Shown one piece after another: positions 24,118 through 37,290 of a DNA stretch of 64,000 bases. The stretch covers positions 5,691,261 to 5,755,260 of the forward strand of contig NC_041002.1 in NCBI RefSeq assembly GCF_004193775.1, written 5' to 3'. How positions within the stretch are numbered: position 1 is the stretch's first letter; every line of letters begins with the position of its first letter. The notes below the pieces were generated by a model. That model did no database searches, was not told the origin of the DNA, and worked only from the letters and a program-made list of their open reading frames with translations. The position numbers and the translations under genes were made by a program. Origin of the DNA: Glycine soja. Its lineage: Eukaryota > Streptophyta > Magnoliopsida > Fabales > Fabaceae.

Positions 24118-25981
24118 GTGAGAAGAAAGTCGAAGACGACACAAAGACCAGCTAAACTTCATTTTGAAACACAGAAACAACCCAAAAAAAAAAAACCTCT
24201 CTACTTTCTCTCTCTACATTCTCCGCCATTTCCCGAGAAAATCTCGCCAGGTAAAAAACACACGCTCTGTCACTCGTCGCCGTTCAACATTGCGACTCTC
24301 TTCGATTTTCTCTCGCTCCACGCACCTTTTCGCGTTGAGTCTTTCCGTTTTCGCTTTTTTCTGTTCGAGATTCTTTGTTGACTGTTGACGCGGTTCGATC
24401 TGTGCGATGCTGTGTTTGCTTACTTTGCACTTTGATTCCACGCTGTAAACTTCGTTCCGAACTTGATTAACACTTTTTTTTTTTTGTTTAATTTTAGTGT
24501 TTAGTGCTAATAACTGTTTATAATTTTTGTTCGTTTATTGCTATTTTTTTATGATTCATGCTTTCTCTTTTTCGGCGTTTAATTTGGAGAGCATCGACTA
24601 GAAAATGATTTAATTTTGTTTGTTCAGTGTTAATAATTTTTTTGTTGTTGCGATTTTGGTTATGATGCATGCTTTCTCTTTTTCGGCAATTAATTTAAAG
24701 AGCACCGACTAGAGGATGAAGCTCAAACGGTTCAATTTGATTTTTTCTTTCATAATTTTTCTTTTTAATTGATGTAACGCGAAACGGTGGATGGAGTATG
24801 ATCTGAGTTTAAATTTTTAATAGTTGAATGAAGGTAGCCATCGGGTTTTTGGTTATTTAATTATAAGTAACGCGTAATTTGCGTTGAATTGAATTTCTAA
24901 TTTTCCGTGTTTATACTGTTAGGAAACCGTTTAGTGTGGTCCTTAGTGTTTCTGATTTTTTTTCTTTCTAGTTTTCTCCTGATTATAATTTATGGTTTTA
25001 ATTACGATGGAAATGGGTTAAATTTTTATATTGTATTGTTGCTATGTTGACCTAACGGTGGTTGTTTGCTAAGTGAAGGCATTGACCAGTGAACACTTGT
25101 AAATTGCTACAATACTTTATTTAAAGTGGGAAGCGTTTTTTCTTCAATAAATGTTAACAGGATACATGGAAAGTATTTTCATTAGGTGGCAAAGGAACCT
25201 GAAGCGGTGATAACTAATAACCAATCTGAAGTTTGTGTTGCAAAGAAAATTGTGACCATGATCCATATTACTTCATGGTGGTGTAAAAATTCAACGGTTC
25301 TTGTGATGATGTTTGAATCCACTAATTGTTGATGACTTGGTATAGCTGATATTATATGTACTACCAGACTACAAGATTCTCTAGAAATTTTACATTTTAG
25401 TTCTTTTTTTTTAAATATTAACTGTACTTGTGTACTTGTTTGTGGTGTTTGTTTGCTTTTTATTGCAAGTGATAGCTTCCTAGCAAATAGGTGTTATGTT
25501 TCTTCAAGTGAGAACAAATCATGTGTTTGCCTTGGTTTGCATTAATCATTGATTGCTTGGGTAGTTTTATACACATCAGCTACAGTATTTAATAGAAAAA
25601 TTTTGTTTTGCTTTGATTACAGGTTTGGTATGCTAGCTAAATCTCATGCTTTCCAAATAATTCTCATGGTGGATGTATCTGCTTTCAACACATGCTTCCA
25701 AAGGATGATAGTTGGTATTGATATTTGATTATCAGTTACATAGCAGACTAAAAAGAAAGAATTGAATCTTGCACTGCTAATCAGTGAAAGTTTTCCTACA
25801 GTTATTTCTTTGAATCTGATATACCATCTGCATCCCTTTTTTTTCTTCTATGTTTGTTTCCTCCATAATTACCACAAGGGATTGTATGAAAGATAATGAC
25901 CAATTTAGTAGTAGTTTGACATCCTTGTGATCTAGTACCATGAAGATTCAGGACTATTGACTCGTTCATAGGATCATCAAA
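24100..25981 (+). other. 5' leader with probable long leader intron
   Basis: A leader exon seems to end at 24,250, where 'cgccag' is followed by gtaaaa, a good donor. Candidate acceptors before the start codon include 'gattacag' ending at 25,621 and 'ttcatag' ending near 25,971. The open frames at 24,118-24,381 and 24,164-24,388 start in this leader and have no domain, so I treat them as upstream frames or shadows. A long intron in the 5' leader is common in plant Golgi glycosyltransferase genes. The exact exon structure needs transcript evidence. Confidence 0.45.
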
Positions 25982-28900
25982 ATGAAGAAGTTGTATGGAG
26001 GAGTTCTGATTGCCTCACTGTTTACGTTGTTTATGCTTATGATCCTGCGATACGGGGTCATGAAAAATCCTATTGGTGAAGGTTATCTGACTATACCTGT
26101 CCTCATTAATGGTACTAATCCTCTATTATGGATAAATCCCACAGTACCGGATGCTATTAAAAAACATCCAGATGGTCATTCTCAAGTTATTTCTTCTGAT
26201 ATTTTAGTATCTAGCCTCTTTACTGGGAGCAACTTTTCCAAAGAAGAGCAACAAGCTCTGCAGACATGGAACCAATTGAACCACTTAATTGATAATGTTC
26301 AGGGTTTACCCAATGCAGCAGAAGCTATCAAGGAGGCTGCCAGTGTGTGGAATAGCCTTATTTCCTCAATTGAAGAGCAAAAGCAAGGTCATGGAAATGA
26401 TAGTTCAAGAGCTAAAGAGAAGCAGTGTCCCCATTTTCTTAATAACATGAATTCCACTGAACTTGGTAATAGTAGTTATAAACTGCAATTACCTTGCGGC
26501 CTGACACAAGGTTCTTCCATCACCATAATTGGCATTCCAAATGGCCTGCTAGGTAATTTTCGGATTGACTTGACTGGAGAACCACTTCCTGGGGAGCCTG
26601 ATCCTCCAATTGTTTTGCACTATAATGTTCGGCTTCATGGGGATAAAATCACTGAGGATCCAGTAATTGTCCAAAACTCCTGGACTCAAGCTCATGATTG
26701 GGGTGAAGAGGATCGTTGTCCATCCCCTACTCCTGAAAAGTTTGACAAAGGTGAAATTTCTATTCTTATTTTTTGGTTCAATATCAATAGCAATTTGTGT
26801 TCTTAAGTGACATGGAAGTTCCTCTCACAATTCTGAAATCAGATTTCTTAAAATTTGAACGAACCCCTTTACTACTGAAGTGTGTTTGTTCTATAACAGT
26901 TTTGGCAATATGGAATTCTTGTATCCAAGATACTCATGCTTTTTGCTTAGTTTTCGTATGCTATTCATGTTGGAAAATAGATGCAACAGACTTGAACCTA
27001 TACACATGAAAATCAATTGTTTGTGAGGACATGTTTTATATCTTCTCTTCTGATCTATTAAGTTTTAGTGCTAAAGCTTTAGCTGTGTGGTCTTTCCTGG
27101 TCCAGAAGTTGTGCTCAATTCCATGACCTGCTTTTACATAAATACTTGACGTCTGTTGTTTAATAATAATGCTGTTTCTTTTGGCAGTTGATGATTTGGA
27201 GCAGTGCAATAAGATTGTAGGGAAGAACATTAGCCAACGTCACCCAGCTGGCATGCATTCCCACACTTCAAGACAATCTTCAACAATGGACGAACAATCA
27301 GTAAATAGGAAATACTTTCCTTTTAAGCAAGGTTACCCATTTGTGGCAACTCTTAGAGTGGGATCTGAAGGAATCCAGATGACAGTTGATGGGAAGCACA
27401 TAACCTCGTTTGCTTTCCGTGAAGTACATTCTTTTTCTCTTGTTTCTGATTTATTTAACATTGAAATATTGAACACTTTTATGTTTTATTAAGTTGACTG
27501 ACTCAACTGGTTATATCTCAGACTTTGGAGCCATGGCTAGTCAGTGAAATAAAAATCTCAGGGGACCTCAAATTAATATCTATTCTTGCCAGTGGTTTGC
27601 CCACATCAGAGGATTCAGAGCATATTATTGACCTAGAATCATTGAAATCAAGTCCTATATCTGCACAGACCCCATTGGATCTCTTCATTGGTGTTTTCTC
27701 TACTGCTAACAATTTCAAGCGTCGGATGGCTGTTAGAAGAACCTGGATGCAGTACAATGCAGTTCGATCAAATACAACAGCTGTGCGCTTCTTTGTTGGT
27801 TTGGTGGGTATTGTTTGTGATTTTCTTGCATGATTCTAAATATTAGTAGAAAAAACAATTTATTAAATCATAAATGAGATTAAATTTCTTGGTCTTTTCA
27901 TAAATTGGAGCTCTTCATCCTTATCTTATTAAGTAGTGAAAGTTGCTTCTATTGGAACATTTGTTTTCAGTATTTTTGTACTATCATAGCCTTTTCATTC
28001 TGATAAAGATCAAGATGGACACAATATTTTGCTACATTTTGAAACACGTAGATGTTTTCTGAATTTGGTCTTTTATTTGAGCTTATGCAGCATAAAAGCA
28101 CTGTAGTTAATGAAGAGTTGTGGAGAGAAGCACGGACTTATGGAGACGTGCAGCTGATGCCATTTGTTGACTACTACAGCCTCATCACCTGGAAATCTTT
28201 AGCTATCTGCATTTTTGGGGTAATGATTTGTCTCTTACTTTGATTTGGAGAATCTCTCCTTAGCCTCATTGAATTGATCTCTTCAACAGACACAAGTTTC
28301 TGCAAAGTTTGTCATGAAGACAGATGATGATGCATTTGTCCGGGTAGATGAAGTTCTAGACTCTTTGCACAGAATCAATGCGGATCATGGGTTACTATAT
28401 GGACTCATCAATTTGGATTCCAGACCTCATCGAAATACAGATAGCAAATGGTACATCAGCCCAGAGGTAAGATTTTTCTCATTAAAGAATTAATTATCTC
28501 CTGCTCCTTTTGTTGTTTATGTTATTCAGTTTCTGATTATAATTTTATTACATATAATTGTAAAAATTCTTATTAGCTTATTTGATATGCAACTCTGTTA
28601 ATAAGGCTTGCTTGTAAATAGATATCAGTTGAAAGTGTTCGTCTCTTTGTGCAAGTATGTACTCCAATTATAACGAATATAATTTTGCATGGTAGGGTTG
28701 AAACTTTTTTATTCATTGACCAGACGTGGATAAATATCTTTATGTTAGTTATCGTACGCTTGTTCAAGTTACACTATCAGAATCTCAATAGAAAAAAAAA
28801 ACACTAACTTAAAAACTGGATTGAATTGCTGCATGGCGCTTTCTAGTTGCTTTAGTTTTAGAAATCTGGAACTTCTGAGTGTGCTTCCAGTTTTTTTTAT

Positions 28901-29613
28901 TTTTTTAAGGGTAGATATTCTGTATTTAAAAGTATATTGCTATCATTTGCTGTCTCTTTTTTTTTTCTTGTCTAGCTACGTTGAAAAACTTACACTTACA
29001 ATTATCTTATTGCTTGCTACCTTAAAGGAATGGAGCGAAGGAACTTATCCTCCTTGGGCACATGGTCCCGGCTATGTGGTCTCACATGATATCGCTAGGA
29101 CGGTGTCCAAGAAATTCAGAGAGAACCATTTGAAGGTATATAATAAAATCCATTACTTGTTGAAAACTGTTTGTATAGTTGCAATTGTGCTAAATGTGTT
29201 TTGTGCAAACACAATGTTGACATCTTTGAACACTCTGCGTGTTTGTATTGGCATTCAGTTGGCCAACTGAACGCCAAAGCAACCCCCCCTGCTTCTCCAT
29301 TTTTACATGGGAAATTGGAAAACTTTCGTTCAACATGGTTGGAACGGTTTTCCAAACACACCCTCAATGATTCAATGTTAACTCTTTCTGGCAGATGTTT
29401 AAACTAGAAGACGTTGCAATGGGAATCTGGATCGCTGACATGAAGAAGGAAGGTCTAGAAGTTCGCTATGAGAATGAGGTCAGAGTGTACCCTGAAGGTT
29501 GTAAGGATGGTTATGTGGTTGCCCATTACCAAGGCCCTAGGGAGATGCTCTGTTTGTGGCAGAAGCTTCAGGTAGATAAACGTGCAAAATGCTGTGGTGA
29601 TAGTAGGAAATGA
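25982..29613 (+). CDS. GALT1: Beta-1,3-galactosyltransferase with galectin domain, GALT1 type
   Basis: Seven coding exons with GT-AG junctions: 25,982-26,750; 27,188-27,423; 27,522-27,803; 28,091-28,219; 28,290-28,466; 29,028-29,135; 29,395-29,613. They join to 1,920 nt, 639 aa; intron 1 is phase 1 and the rest phase 0. Residues 5-24 form a single membrane anchor, as in type II Golgi enzymes. About residues 168-355 are a galectin-like lectin domain (LQLPCGLTQGSSI, FPFKQGYPFVATLRVG, DGKHITSFAFR). About 387-590 are the GT31 galactosyltransferase domain with FKRRMAVRRTW, the metal-binding DDD at 484-486 (KTDDDAFVRV), WAHGPGYVVS and EDVAMGIW. Length and text closely follow my memory of Arabidopsis GALT1 (At1g26810, 643 aa), which adds beta-1,3-galactose to N-glycan GlcNAc for Lewis a epitopes in the Golgi. 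Related GALT2-6 act on arabinogalactan hydroxyproline, but the N-terminus and lectin text favour GALT1. An aataaa lies at 29,645. No disabling change is seen. Confidence 0.93.
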
Positions 29614-32600
29614 TTGATGACTGACCAGGTTACAACTTACTGAAAATAAATAAAAGAAAAAGATCCCCCTTTTGAATGGCTGGGGAGCTTGTATAATGAT
29701 TAGAATAGTTAGCTTTAGCCTGAAATTATTAGAAATGGTTAATGGTAGGGCATATTCTTAGTCATTAATTCGTTTAAGTAAATCTGATGATTGTTCTATG
29801 TAGAGAGAGAGAGAGAGATTTGTATAGATCGGTCAATCGGAAATAGTTTATCAGATTTTCTGGCACCTAATCAATTTTGATTGAGATGTCATTATACTAA
29901 GAAACCACAATTTTTTATTTTTATTTTTATCTCCCTGTCCTTTTCTTTTAAAGAGGACATATATTTTTTTATATGACAATTTTATTTGAATCAGGATGAG
30001 GATCATTTACCAATCAATAAGGTCCTATAGTTTATAGATGACTGAATTTTTTAAGTATATTTACAGGGCCTAATCTCATCTCGACCATGTGTATGAAAAA
30101 GAAAGGATTATCATAGTGGATAAACCTTGTCTTTCAAATACCTAATTCTAATTTCGTACTTAAATACAATTTTGCATAACCAATCTCGAACCTAAGACAT
30201 AAGTTAGAACAATCTTTACTTATTGATGTATTTGGTGATTTTATCTCTCTACTTTGACAGTATTTTACATTATAAAAACTAAGTAGAATAAATAGTATTT
30301 ATAATTTTTTAACAGTGACATTAAATTAAATGCTTAATTTTAATCTAATGAGAAAAATAATATGTAAATAAATTAAACAATTAGTAAGAAAAACTTAGAG
30401 TAGAAAAAATAGTGAAAAAAGTTATTTAAATGAGTAATGAACAAACAACTGTTGCAATAAAGTTAATATATAATACTTTTTTCTTTTTTTCATTAAATGC
30501 TTGACTTTAAAGAGACAAGGAAAAAAAGTAATAATAATAAAAATGAGTATGTTAAATATAAAAGTTAACATTACTGGTATTATATAATATTAATATTTTA
30601 TTTGTATATTATTTTTTGTTCAAATATTGGAATTTATTTGCCCATCTAACAAATACTTAGATTCTATTTGATATAGGGTGGTCGGAGAGAAATAAGAGAT
30701 AAATTTTATATTTTTGTGAATATCTTTTATATTTTATTTTAATTTAAAAAAAATTCTATTTTTATTTTTTTCTATTTTGATCCTAACCGCACACTTAAAT
30801 ATCGTCACGGACAAGGACATGTGGTGATAAGCCACAGTTCCAGGCGTAAGAACTAAATTCAAACTACAATTGTTAAGAGGGTGTTTTGGTCGTGGCATTT
30901 GTCATGAACTTAATTACAAAGAGTTGATCTTGTCAATGAATCATGTCGTTGGATGAACAATTTGACAGTAGATGTGATTGAGTTGAAAAACTAGAATAAA
31001 TAAAGGAAAGAAAATGCTACGAGTACTCGTGAAACATTACTAAGTAATTAAGCATGAGTGATGTAATACACGCTACGAAACATGTTTGAATCCTTAAGTT
31101 GTTGAAAATAAGAGAAAAAGTCCTTCGGTTTCCTGTTCAAAGCTCAATTAGAACTATAGCCTTTTTTTATAATCAATGTTCGGAGACTAAATTAAGAATC
31201 TGATTAATTTAGATAGATTGCTTATCCAAATAAAAAATAAAAAAAATAGGTAGAGTGAAGTAAAATTACCGTGAGTTACAACTATTTTTTTTCTTGAGTA
31301 AAAATTTAGAAGGAAATGGTAGTCTTACAGTCCAAAGAACTTAACATTTTTATTTCATCATGAAAAGACAAGTGATGTGAAGGTTCATAATGTGACTCGA
31401 TAAATGTGAAATCTTATCTTGTTGTACCAACTTTTGCATTTTTAAGAAATCATTACTCTTGAGTTAAGTACAAACCTTTACATTTAAGATTTAATGATAA
31501 ACAAAGTTAATCCTTCTAAACTTACTTTTTACCATCACAAAATACAACGATTTTTCCATCAAAATCTTTCAAATTCAATTATATCAAAACCGACTCTTAT
31601 GTGTTCGCAATTTCGCACCATGAATCAACTATAGTGTATGCTTCGAAAGTCATATCAAGGTTCGACCACTAGCTCTGGTTGATTATAGTTTTCTATACAA
31701 GTCTCTGTTTCATTATTTAAACATAGAAAAATAACATCTCATGTGATATTATATATATAACTATCTCTATTTGTTGTTTATTCTATCATTTTCATATATA
31801 CCATTTAAAAAATATACCACAAAATCAAAAGGAAACAACTTATTGTTATAGTATTTTAATGTTTACAAAGCATTTTCCATATAATGTTTAAAACCAACTA
31901 TAATCAGAAATGCTATTTGGTACGAAACCAAATAGCACGAAACGCACGAAATAACTGGTGTGGCCGTGTTTTTTCAATTTCTGATGTGCAATGTAATTAT
32001 TCAAAAAAAAAATTAAAATATTATAAGAAAAATAAAATAACATTTTTTTCGGATTCTAGCCGAGATTACCACTAATCATGAATGCTCTCTCACAAGTGCT
32101 ATGACACAAATAAAAGGGTCCTTTCTGTTTGCTCTATCTTCAGGAAATAGATTCTACTATTCGATTATGAAGTTTTTAAAAGCTCCCTAAATCAAAACAT
32201 TTATTTGATAAGGACCCTTATAAAATAAGCAAAAAAATGCTGCCTTTCAGACAGAAGAAAAAAAAAATTGCGATTATAAGTGAGGCATTCAAGAGAGTGG
32301 GCTTTGCATATTTTAGTTGTTATCACTACCATAAGGGAGGAGGAGAAGGACTGGAAGACTTGAAGTTCGATTGGATTTTTAGTAAGTAATAATTGCTGAT
32401 TGATGAAAAAAAAGCCAATATGGAAGGAAATTACATGCCACATCATTCGTACTCTTAATACGAATTTTCTATCGTACCAAGAAGCATTTCCAAACTATAA
32501 TATACCTAATACCTATATTTTATTTGATAATCTCTTCATTATTTTTTTTAAACTGCCTCTTCATTATTTTTAAAAAGTACCGTTTAATTTGAAAAGAAAT

Positions 32601-33235
32601 TGAAGAGACTAATCCCTTCTAAAGAAATATTAGTATGTTATTTTTTTTTTTGCTGAAAGCAAATATTCATGTAACCTAAAGTTATGAGACTAATTCCTTA
32701 AGGCGTAAAAATAATTGGAGTAAATTTTGTCTTTTATAACCGTTCTCCACACGTATGATTAAAAAATAATATGTTGCCTTATTATGACCTTCTTTAATTC
32801 TACCTAATGAAATACTCTCTTCTACTTTTAATTTATATTTTATACTTTTTTGTGGATAATTTATATTTATATAAAATTAATGATTATGAATCTTCTGATT
32901 ATTGATCAAATTTAATATAGTGACTTTCGAATATATATTTGTCCCTCTCCAAAGAAAAAAATGACTAGCTCCACGCCTCCCCCCCTAAGTAAATCATTGA
33001 TGTAGAACAGGCAACTACTTTGGGCAGGGTATGTCCAGATTAGGATTCCAATCAATATATATTATTATGGCATAAAGAATTTTAGATGTTTCAAAGTTTA
33101 TCTTACATAAAAGGTCAATCACGCGAGATTGCAACCAAATATTCTAGAAAAGTGATGTCCTACCCGAATAAAATCGACTTCAACATGAGTTCTTCACATG
33201 TGTTTCACAAAAGAGAAGCAATATCAGCTACAGAC
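29614..33235. other. Spacer downstream of GALT1
   Basis: The first 400 bp are the likely 3' end of the gene. A (GA)n microsatellite is at 29,802-29,818. The rest is AT-rich. Open frames at 31,884-32,075 and 32,446-32,201 have no domain and I leave them uncalled. Confidence 0.4.
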
Positions 33236-34456
33236 TTATCTTGGTAAGAATCCATAGCTTGAATGGAGGCCATTGTGATCATAGGATGATATTTCACTTA
33301 TGTTGAGATCAACACAAGCTTTGACAAGTGCCTCTCCGACACGATGAGCAGCTTCCTAAAATCATGTTATGACAAAACAGAAAAACAAAAAAAATAGAAA
33401 GCAAAAGCCTAATGAGACCCCAAAAAACAAAGGAAATTGAAAAGGATGCATTCCATGTCTCGTGTTGGTTTGTAAGAAGAGTGCTACAAGGAGGATCTTG
33501 TCGAAACGATTTCTGCAGAGTGCTTCCATAGAGCAAACACTTTTTTATTTTTGTCATCTACAAGCATTGCATATAATTGCTTATCTGAGCAAAATACCGA
33601 AAGCCTTGGATGTGTGACAAAATCATGTATTGTATTAATAGCTGATGGTGGAAAAACATGGTACTTGGCAGCTAGTAGTGGAGTGGCATATAACTGTAGG
33701 CACTCTAAAACTTTGATGAATTTAGTTTCCTTTATGAATGCTGTAACAGCTTGTCAACTGTTATATTATGTAAGTAAAACATAGCATAGTATGTATCTCT
33801 ATATATTAAAGGGCTTGTGGATAAGAGACAGTTCACAGAAAGAATTTACTGAAATCTGAAGCTAACTAGGAAAAAATGGGATGACATGTCTTACTAAGGG
33901 AATAAGTTAAATGGCATAGCACACATGTATTCCACATGGAATGTAAAATGTGTCTGCAGAAGAACAGGGATTTGGCTACAATAGATATGACAGTACAAAA
34001 GTTGAAGATATAACAAAGGCAAACCTTTTTCTGCATCCTTCTGTTCCGAATTTTTGCACTTTCTTTTCTAGTATTTGCTCTGGCTCTGGCTTCAATCACT
34101 AATGGTTTCTTAGTTATACCTGTAGGAACATTCAAAGTAAATAGCAATCAATATCAAAGTCACATTCAACATTATATCCATGTACAGATATTATGTGACT
34201 AATACTATAAGCATATTGTTGGCATCCACGTTATAAAGTCAAATGCTAACATATTGTACTGGAGAGGCTAAGAGACTAAAATCTCGAACACGCAACAAAA
34301 ATCCCAAGAAGAACAAACTGGGCAAGAATAATTTCTGCTGAACTTACTTTTACTTTGTGTCTGAAAGCAAACAAACGAGTTTGGTTGGATTCCAAAGAGA
34401 GCAGAATTCTTAAACTGTAGTAGCATTGGAACATTCACTTGAGCCATATTGTGCAT
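33236..34456 (-). pseudogene. Ribosomal L18p/L5e-family pseudogene
   Basis: Minus-strand exon-like pieces are in order. Exon 1 starts with ATG at 34,456 and runs to QTQSK, with donor gtaagt. Exon 2 is 34,119-34,025 (ITKKPLVIEARARANTRKES, then KIRNRRMQKK) between a clean ag and gt. Exon 3 lies in about 33,630-33,490 (PRLSVFCSDKQLYAMLVDD, then CLLYGSTLQKSFRQDPPCST). Exon 4 is 33,355-33,236 (EAAHRVGEALVKACVDLNIS, EISSYDHNG, GFLPR, stop). These are the blocks of organelle-type uL18-like proteins in plants. In exon 3 the frame shifts inside the A-rich run at 33,541-33,555, no GT donor follows PPCST, and exon 4 lacks the usual ARGERMQAFEIAI segment. I infer a decayed gene copy. It has introns, so it is not a processed copy. 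Confidence 0.65.
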
Positions 34457-35776
34457 GTCTCAAGCGCCGTGTGAACTGCAAAAACACCCAAACTCGTGCT
34501 ACAAATGCATATGCAAGAATGAGTTCCATACAGGAATTATGACAAACAATTAATGTGCAGGTTCACAAAAGCAGCAAAGTTTTTCATTTTGGTTGGGAAT
34601 TGAAGGAAATGGAGACCTATGTTTAATTCAAAACGGCAATTGAAGACCAGCTAGTTATCTTGGGATTAATTTTATTTCTGTAATTTCAAATGGGTCTTGA
34701 AATGGCTGAACGATTTTATTTCTAACAGTGAAATGTCAGAGTAAGGTGTCTGTTGCCGAGGTTTTATGTTTCGAGGTTACGGCTTGTCTCAGGTGGTGTA
34801 CGAGAATACCATTATTGTGAGCCATTAGATTTAATGATGTTTTTATTGAATGGCTTAGATTCATTACTTGCAACCTGTAAAGCAAGGTAGGAAAATTTAT
34901 TAAATTTGCAAAGTGGTCCTTCATTGCAATACTAATGATTCTTTCAACCTATGACCAAGCCATAAGGAAAATAGTCCTAGATGTATTATATATTGTCCCC
35001 TAATAAAGTCCTCCCATCGATAACAAGATTTGATATATAAAAGAAGAATGATAATAATATACTCTTTAACACATATTTTTTAAAATAAACTTTATTATTT
35101 ATTAAAAATTACAAAATTGAAAGAGGAACTCATTAAATAAAACAAAGACTCGCAAAAATTTGTAATTTTTTAATAGTTTTAACTAATAATAAAAAATGTG
35201 TCTAAAAGAAATTTTTTTCTAGCATTTATCTAAATAGATCACATAATAATCCTAAAATTTTATTGCTTCTAAAAAAATTTTATTTACAAATGAATTTACA
35301 AAAAAACTTCATTTATAAATGAATTTTCTCTTTTGTCTAAATCTGGGAATGGAGAATTTGGGTTGTTGCCAACTCTTGAACACCTACATTTGGATATGAC
35401 AGTTGCAAGACAAGAATAGCATAGCAATTATGTATTTTTGTGTGTAGGGTTGTTTGAGAGACTGTTCTTTAGGATTGTAGGTATTCATTTACAACTTTTT
35501 ATTGCTACCCAAATTATGTATGCTACTATTTTGGTATAGATTTCCTCTGGGATTTGAGGCAAATTAGCGAGAGCATTTGAGTGTTTAATCTGTTTTGCCC
35601 TTTGGGTTTCTTAAGGCTTTATCAACAGTGGTTACATTGATCCCCCAATGGTTTGGGTTGGAAGTCAATTTTTTCTATCATGGAGTAGTGTGTCCCCACC
35701 CCCAACCTCAAGGGAGATGGTCAAAGATTTGACCTAGAAGATACATAAACTAAGGGATCCAACCCAGAGGCCACAA
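34457..35776. other. Spacer, no gene recognised
   Basis: The stretch 34,460-34,920 could be the old 5' flank of the L18-like pseudogene. The rest is AT-rich with short open frames lacking any domain. Nothing further can be supported. Confidence 0.35.
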
Positions 35777-36430
35777 GTACCTGTGGTGGCCCTGAGGGCG
35801 GTCTAGGTGGACAATTGGCTAGGGGCCCTATTTTTAGAAGGACACCAAATTTTTTTATATAGTTTATATAAAAATATAAAAATAATTATTTTATATAATT
35901 TTAAAATTATATAAAAAATAAAATAATTTTCAATAGATTTCTTTTAGGGAAACAATACCAGTAATTGGTTAATTAATAGTGACATTTTCACTTTTCAATG
36001 AAATTTATTCACATTTTTGAGAAAAAGAATCAATAATTTAGGTTCAATGTTGAATTTAAAAGAGAAAAGTATGACATATTATTTCCTTCCTTTGTTATTA
36101 GCGTTAACATAATTACATAAACAAAGTTCTTGAACGAAAAATTACAATGGTTATCAAACTTCAACAATAAATCAAAATAAAACTTTATGATATTGAGTTA
36201 TTTAAAAACATTTAATTGTTTTTATAATGCATGCACAACTTATAAAATAATATTAACTATTGTTGCTACTATTGCATATACTAAAAGAAGCTAATTTATC
36301 AAATTTGAAATTGTTAAAATCCTATTTGAAACTATGACACATGGTAGATTAAATAAACTTGCTTTGATTTCTATTGAATATGATTATTTAAAAAACTTGA
36401 TTATGAAACCGGACAAAAGAAAGAGAAGTA
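35777..36430 (+). mobile_element. hAT transposase C-terminal remnant
   Basis: From 36,253 one frame reads LTIVATIAYTKRS, a stop, then FIKFEIVKILFETMTHGRLN and KLALISIEYDYLKNL. This matches the hAT dimerisation region of plant TTF/MYM-type transposases (typical 'LTiPVtVASaERsFSkLKLIKsyLRstM.qeRLngLa.lsiE'). The upstream part, from a GC-rich patch at 35,785-35,830 (ggccctgagggcggtctagg), looks like the start of such an element. The remainder of the transposase is gone. There is at least one in-frame stop, so it is inactive. Confidence 0.65.
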
Positions 36431-37152
36431 ATTTTCAGCCACTACCCCATTTATACATTGCAAATTTCAAATGAGGCAACACAGACATTTGTCTTGGATA
36501 CCAGGTCATCCAAACTAATTAACCAGTACCTAAAAATTACTATTAACCTCATATTTCACTATTGGGCAATTAATATATCTGGGGAAAAAATAGTTAGCAA
36601 ATCTAGATTCTAAAATAATATTAAAGAAACCATTACAAGAAAATGCGGGCATATCCATATGCCAAGAAGACTGTCCAATAGTTAACATAAAATAATTTTC
36701 TAGGATTATTCCCCAAAAGGAAGAAAAAGGGCAAAGCACGGACACATAAAAACAAGAAGTGCAACTAACAATAAATCCTAGGTTTAAAGCTTGTAATACG
36801 ATTCAGAATCTCAGATGACACACAGAATATTCAAAGTTTCAAATATGCAACAATTGAAGTTGGATCCCAGTCAATCAATCTAGATAATCCCAATTAAGAA
36901 CATAACAATACCAAACATATGCTCCTGACAATTAGGATCAGTCTAGGAATGCAGATCTCATAGAAAACTACCAATTAAGGAACAACTATAACGGACTCCT
37001 CACCCACATTAAAGCTCTTGTCATTCACAATTTAATCTTAACAATAACAAAATACAAGACATGAATCAAAACAGCACCAACACAAACGCTCTCATCAATA
37101 AAAATAATTCTTTAACATAAGAATAATTAAAAAGAGTGGTAATAGAAGATAC
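36431..37152. other. Spacer, possible old intron sequence
   Basis: No open frame with a domain is present. On the minus strand it lies downstream of the eS25 fragment and would be its intron, but no following eS25 exon is present in the stretch. Confidence 0.35.
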
Positions 37153-37290
37153 CCTTAAACGGTCAGAGAGAATGGAATGAGTAATCAACTTGGTGTCTTA
37201 GAGAGGAGCTTGTCATAAATAGCCTGATCCAACAACACCTCGATATTCACCTTCTCCTTTTTCTTTCCCTTGTTCCACTTTTGTTACAAC
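37153..37290 (-). pseudogene. Ribosomal protein eS25 exon fragment
   Basis: On the minus strand the frame reads [20 protein letters not shown] then [10 protein letters not shown], which closely follows plant eS25 (typical KWsKGKqKEKVNNmVLFDqa-tYDKLLsEaPKYKLIT). After TP the frame shifts: a few bases are missing where KYK should be. In the other frame the text continues as [12 protein letters not shown], then a donor-like gtatct at 37,152. Neither the conserved end of the protein (INGSLARRAI...) nor the N-terminal exon was found. A GC-richer minus-strand segment near 37,900-37,990, ending in a donor-like 'gag|gtatgt', may be its former leader. I infer a truncated, inactive copy of a small-subunit ribosomal protein gene. 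Confidence 0.7.

Noticed and set aside
24118..24441. Short overlapping frames on both strands before GALT1
   Set aside because: They fall in the likely 5' leader and intron start, are short, and have no domain.
27036..27230. Minus frame over the GALT1 intron 1 and exon 2 border
   Set aside because: Lies over a confirmed exon of the sense gene with good splice sites.
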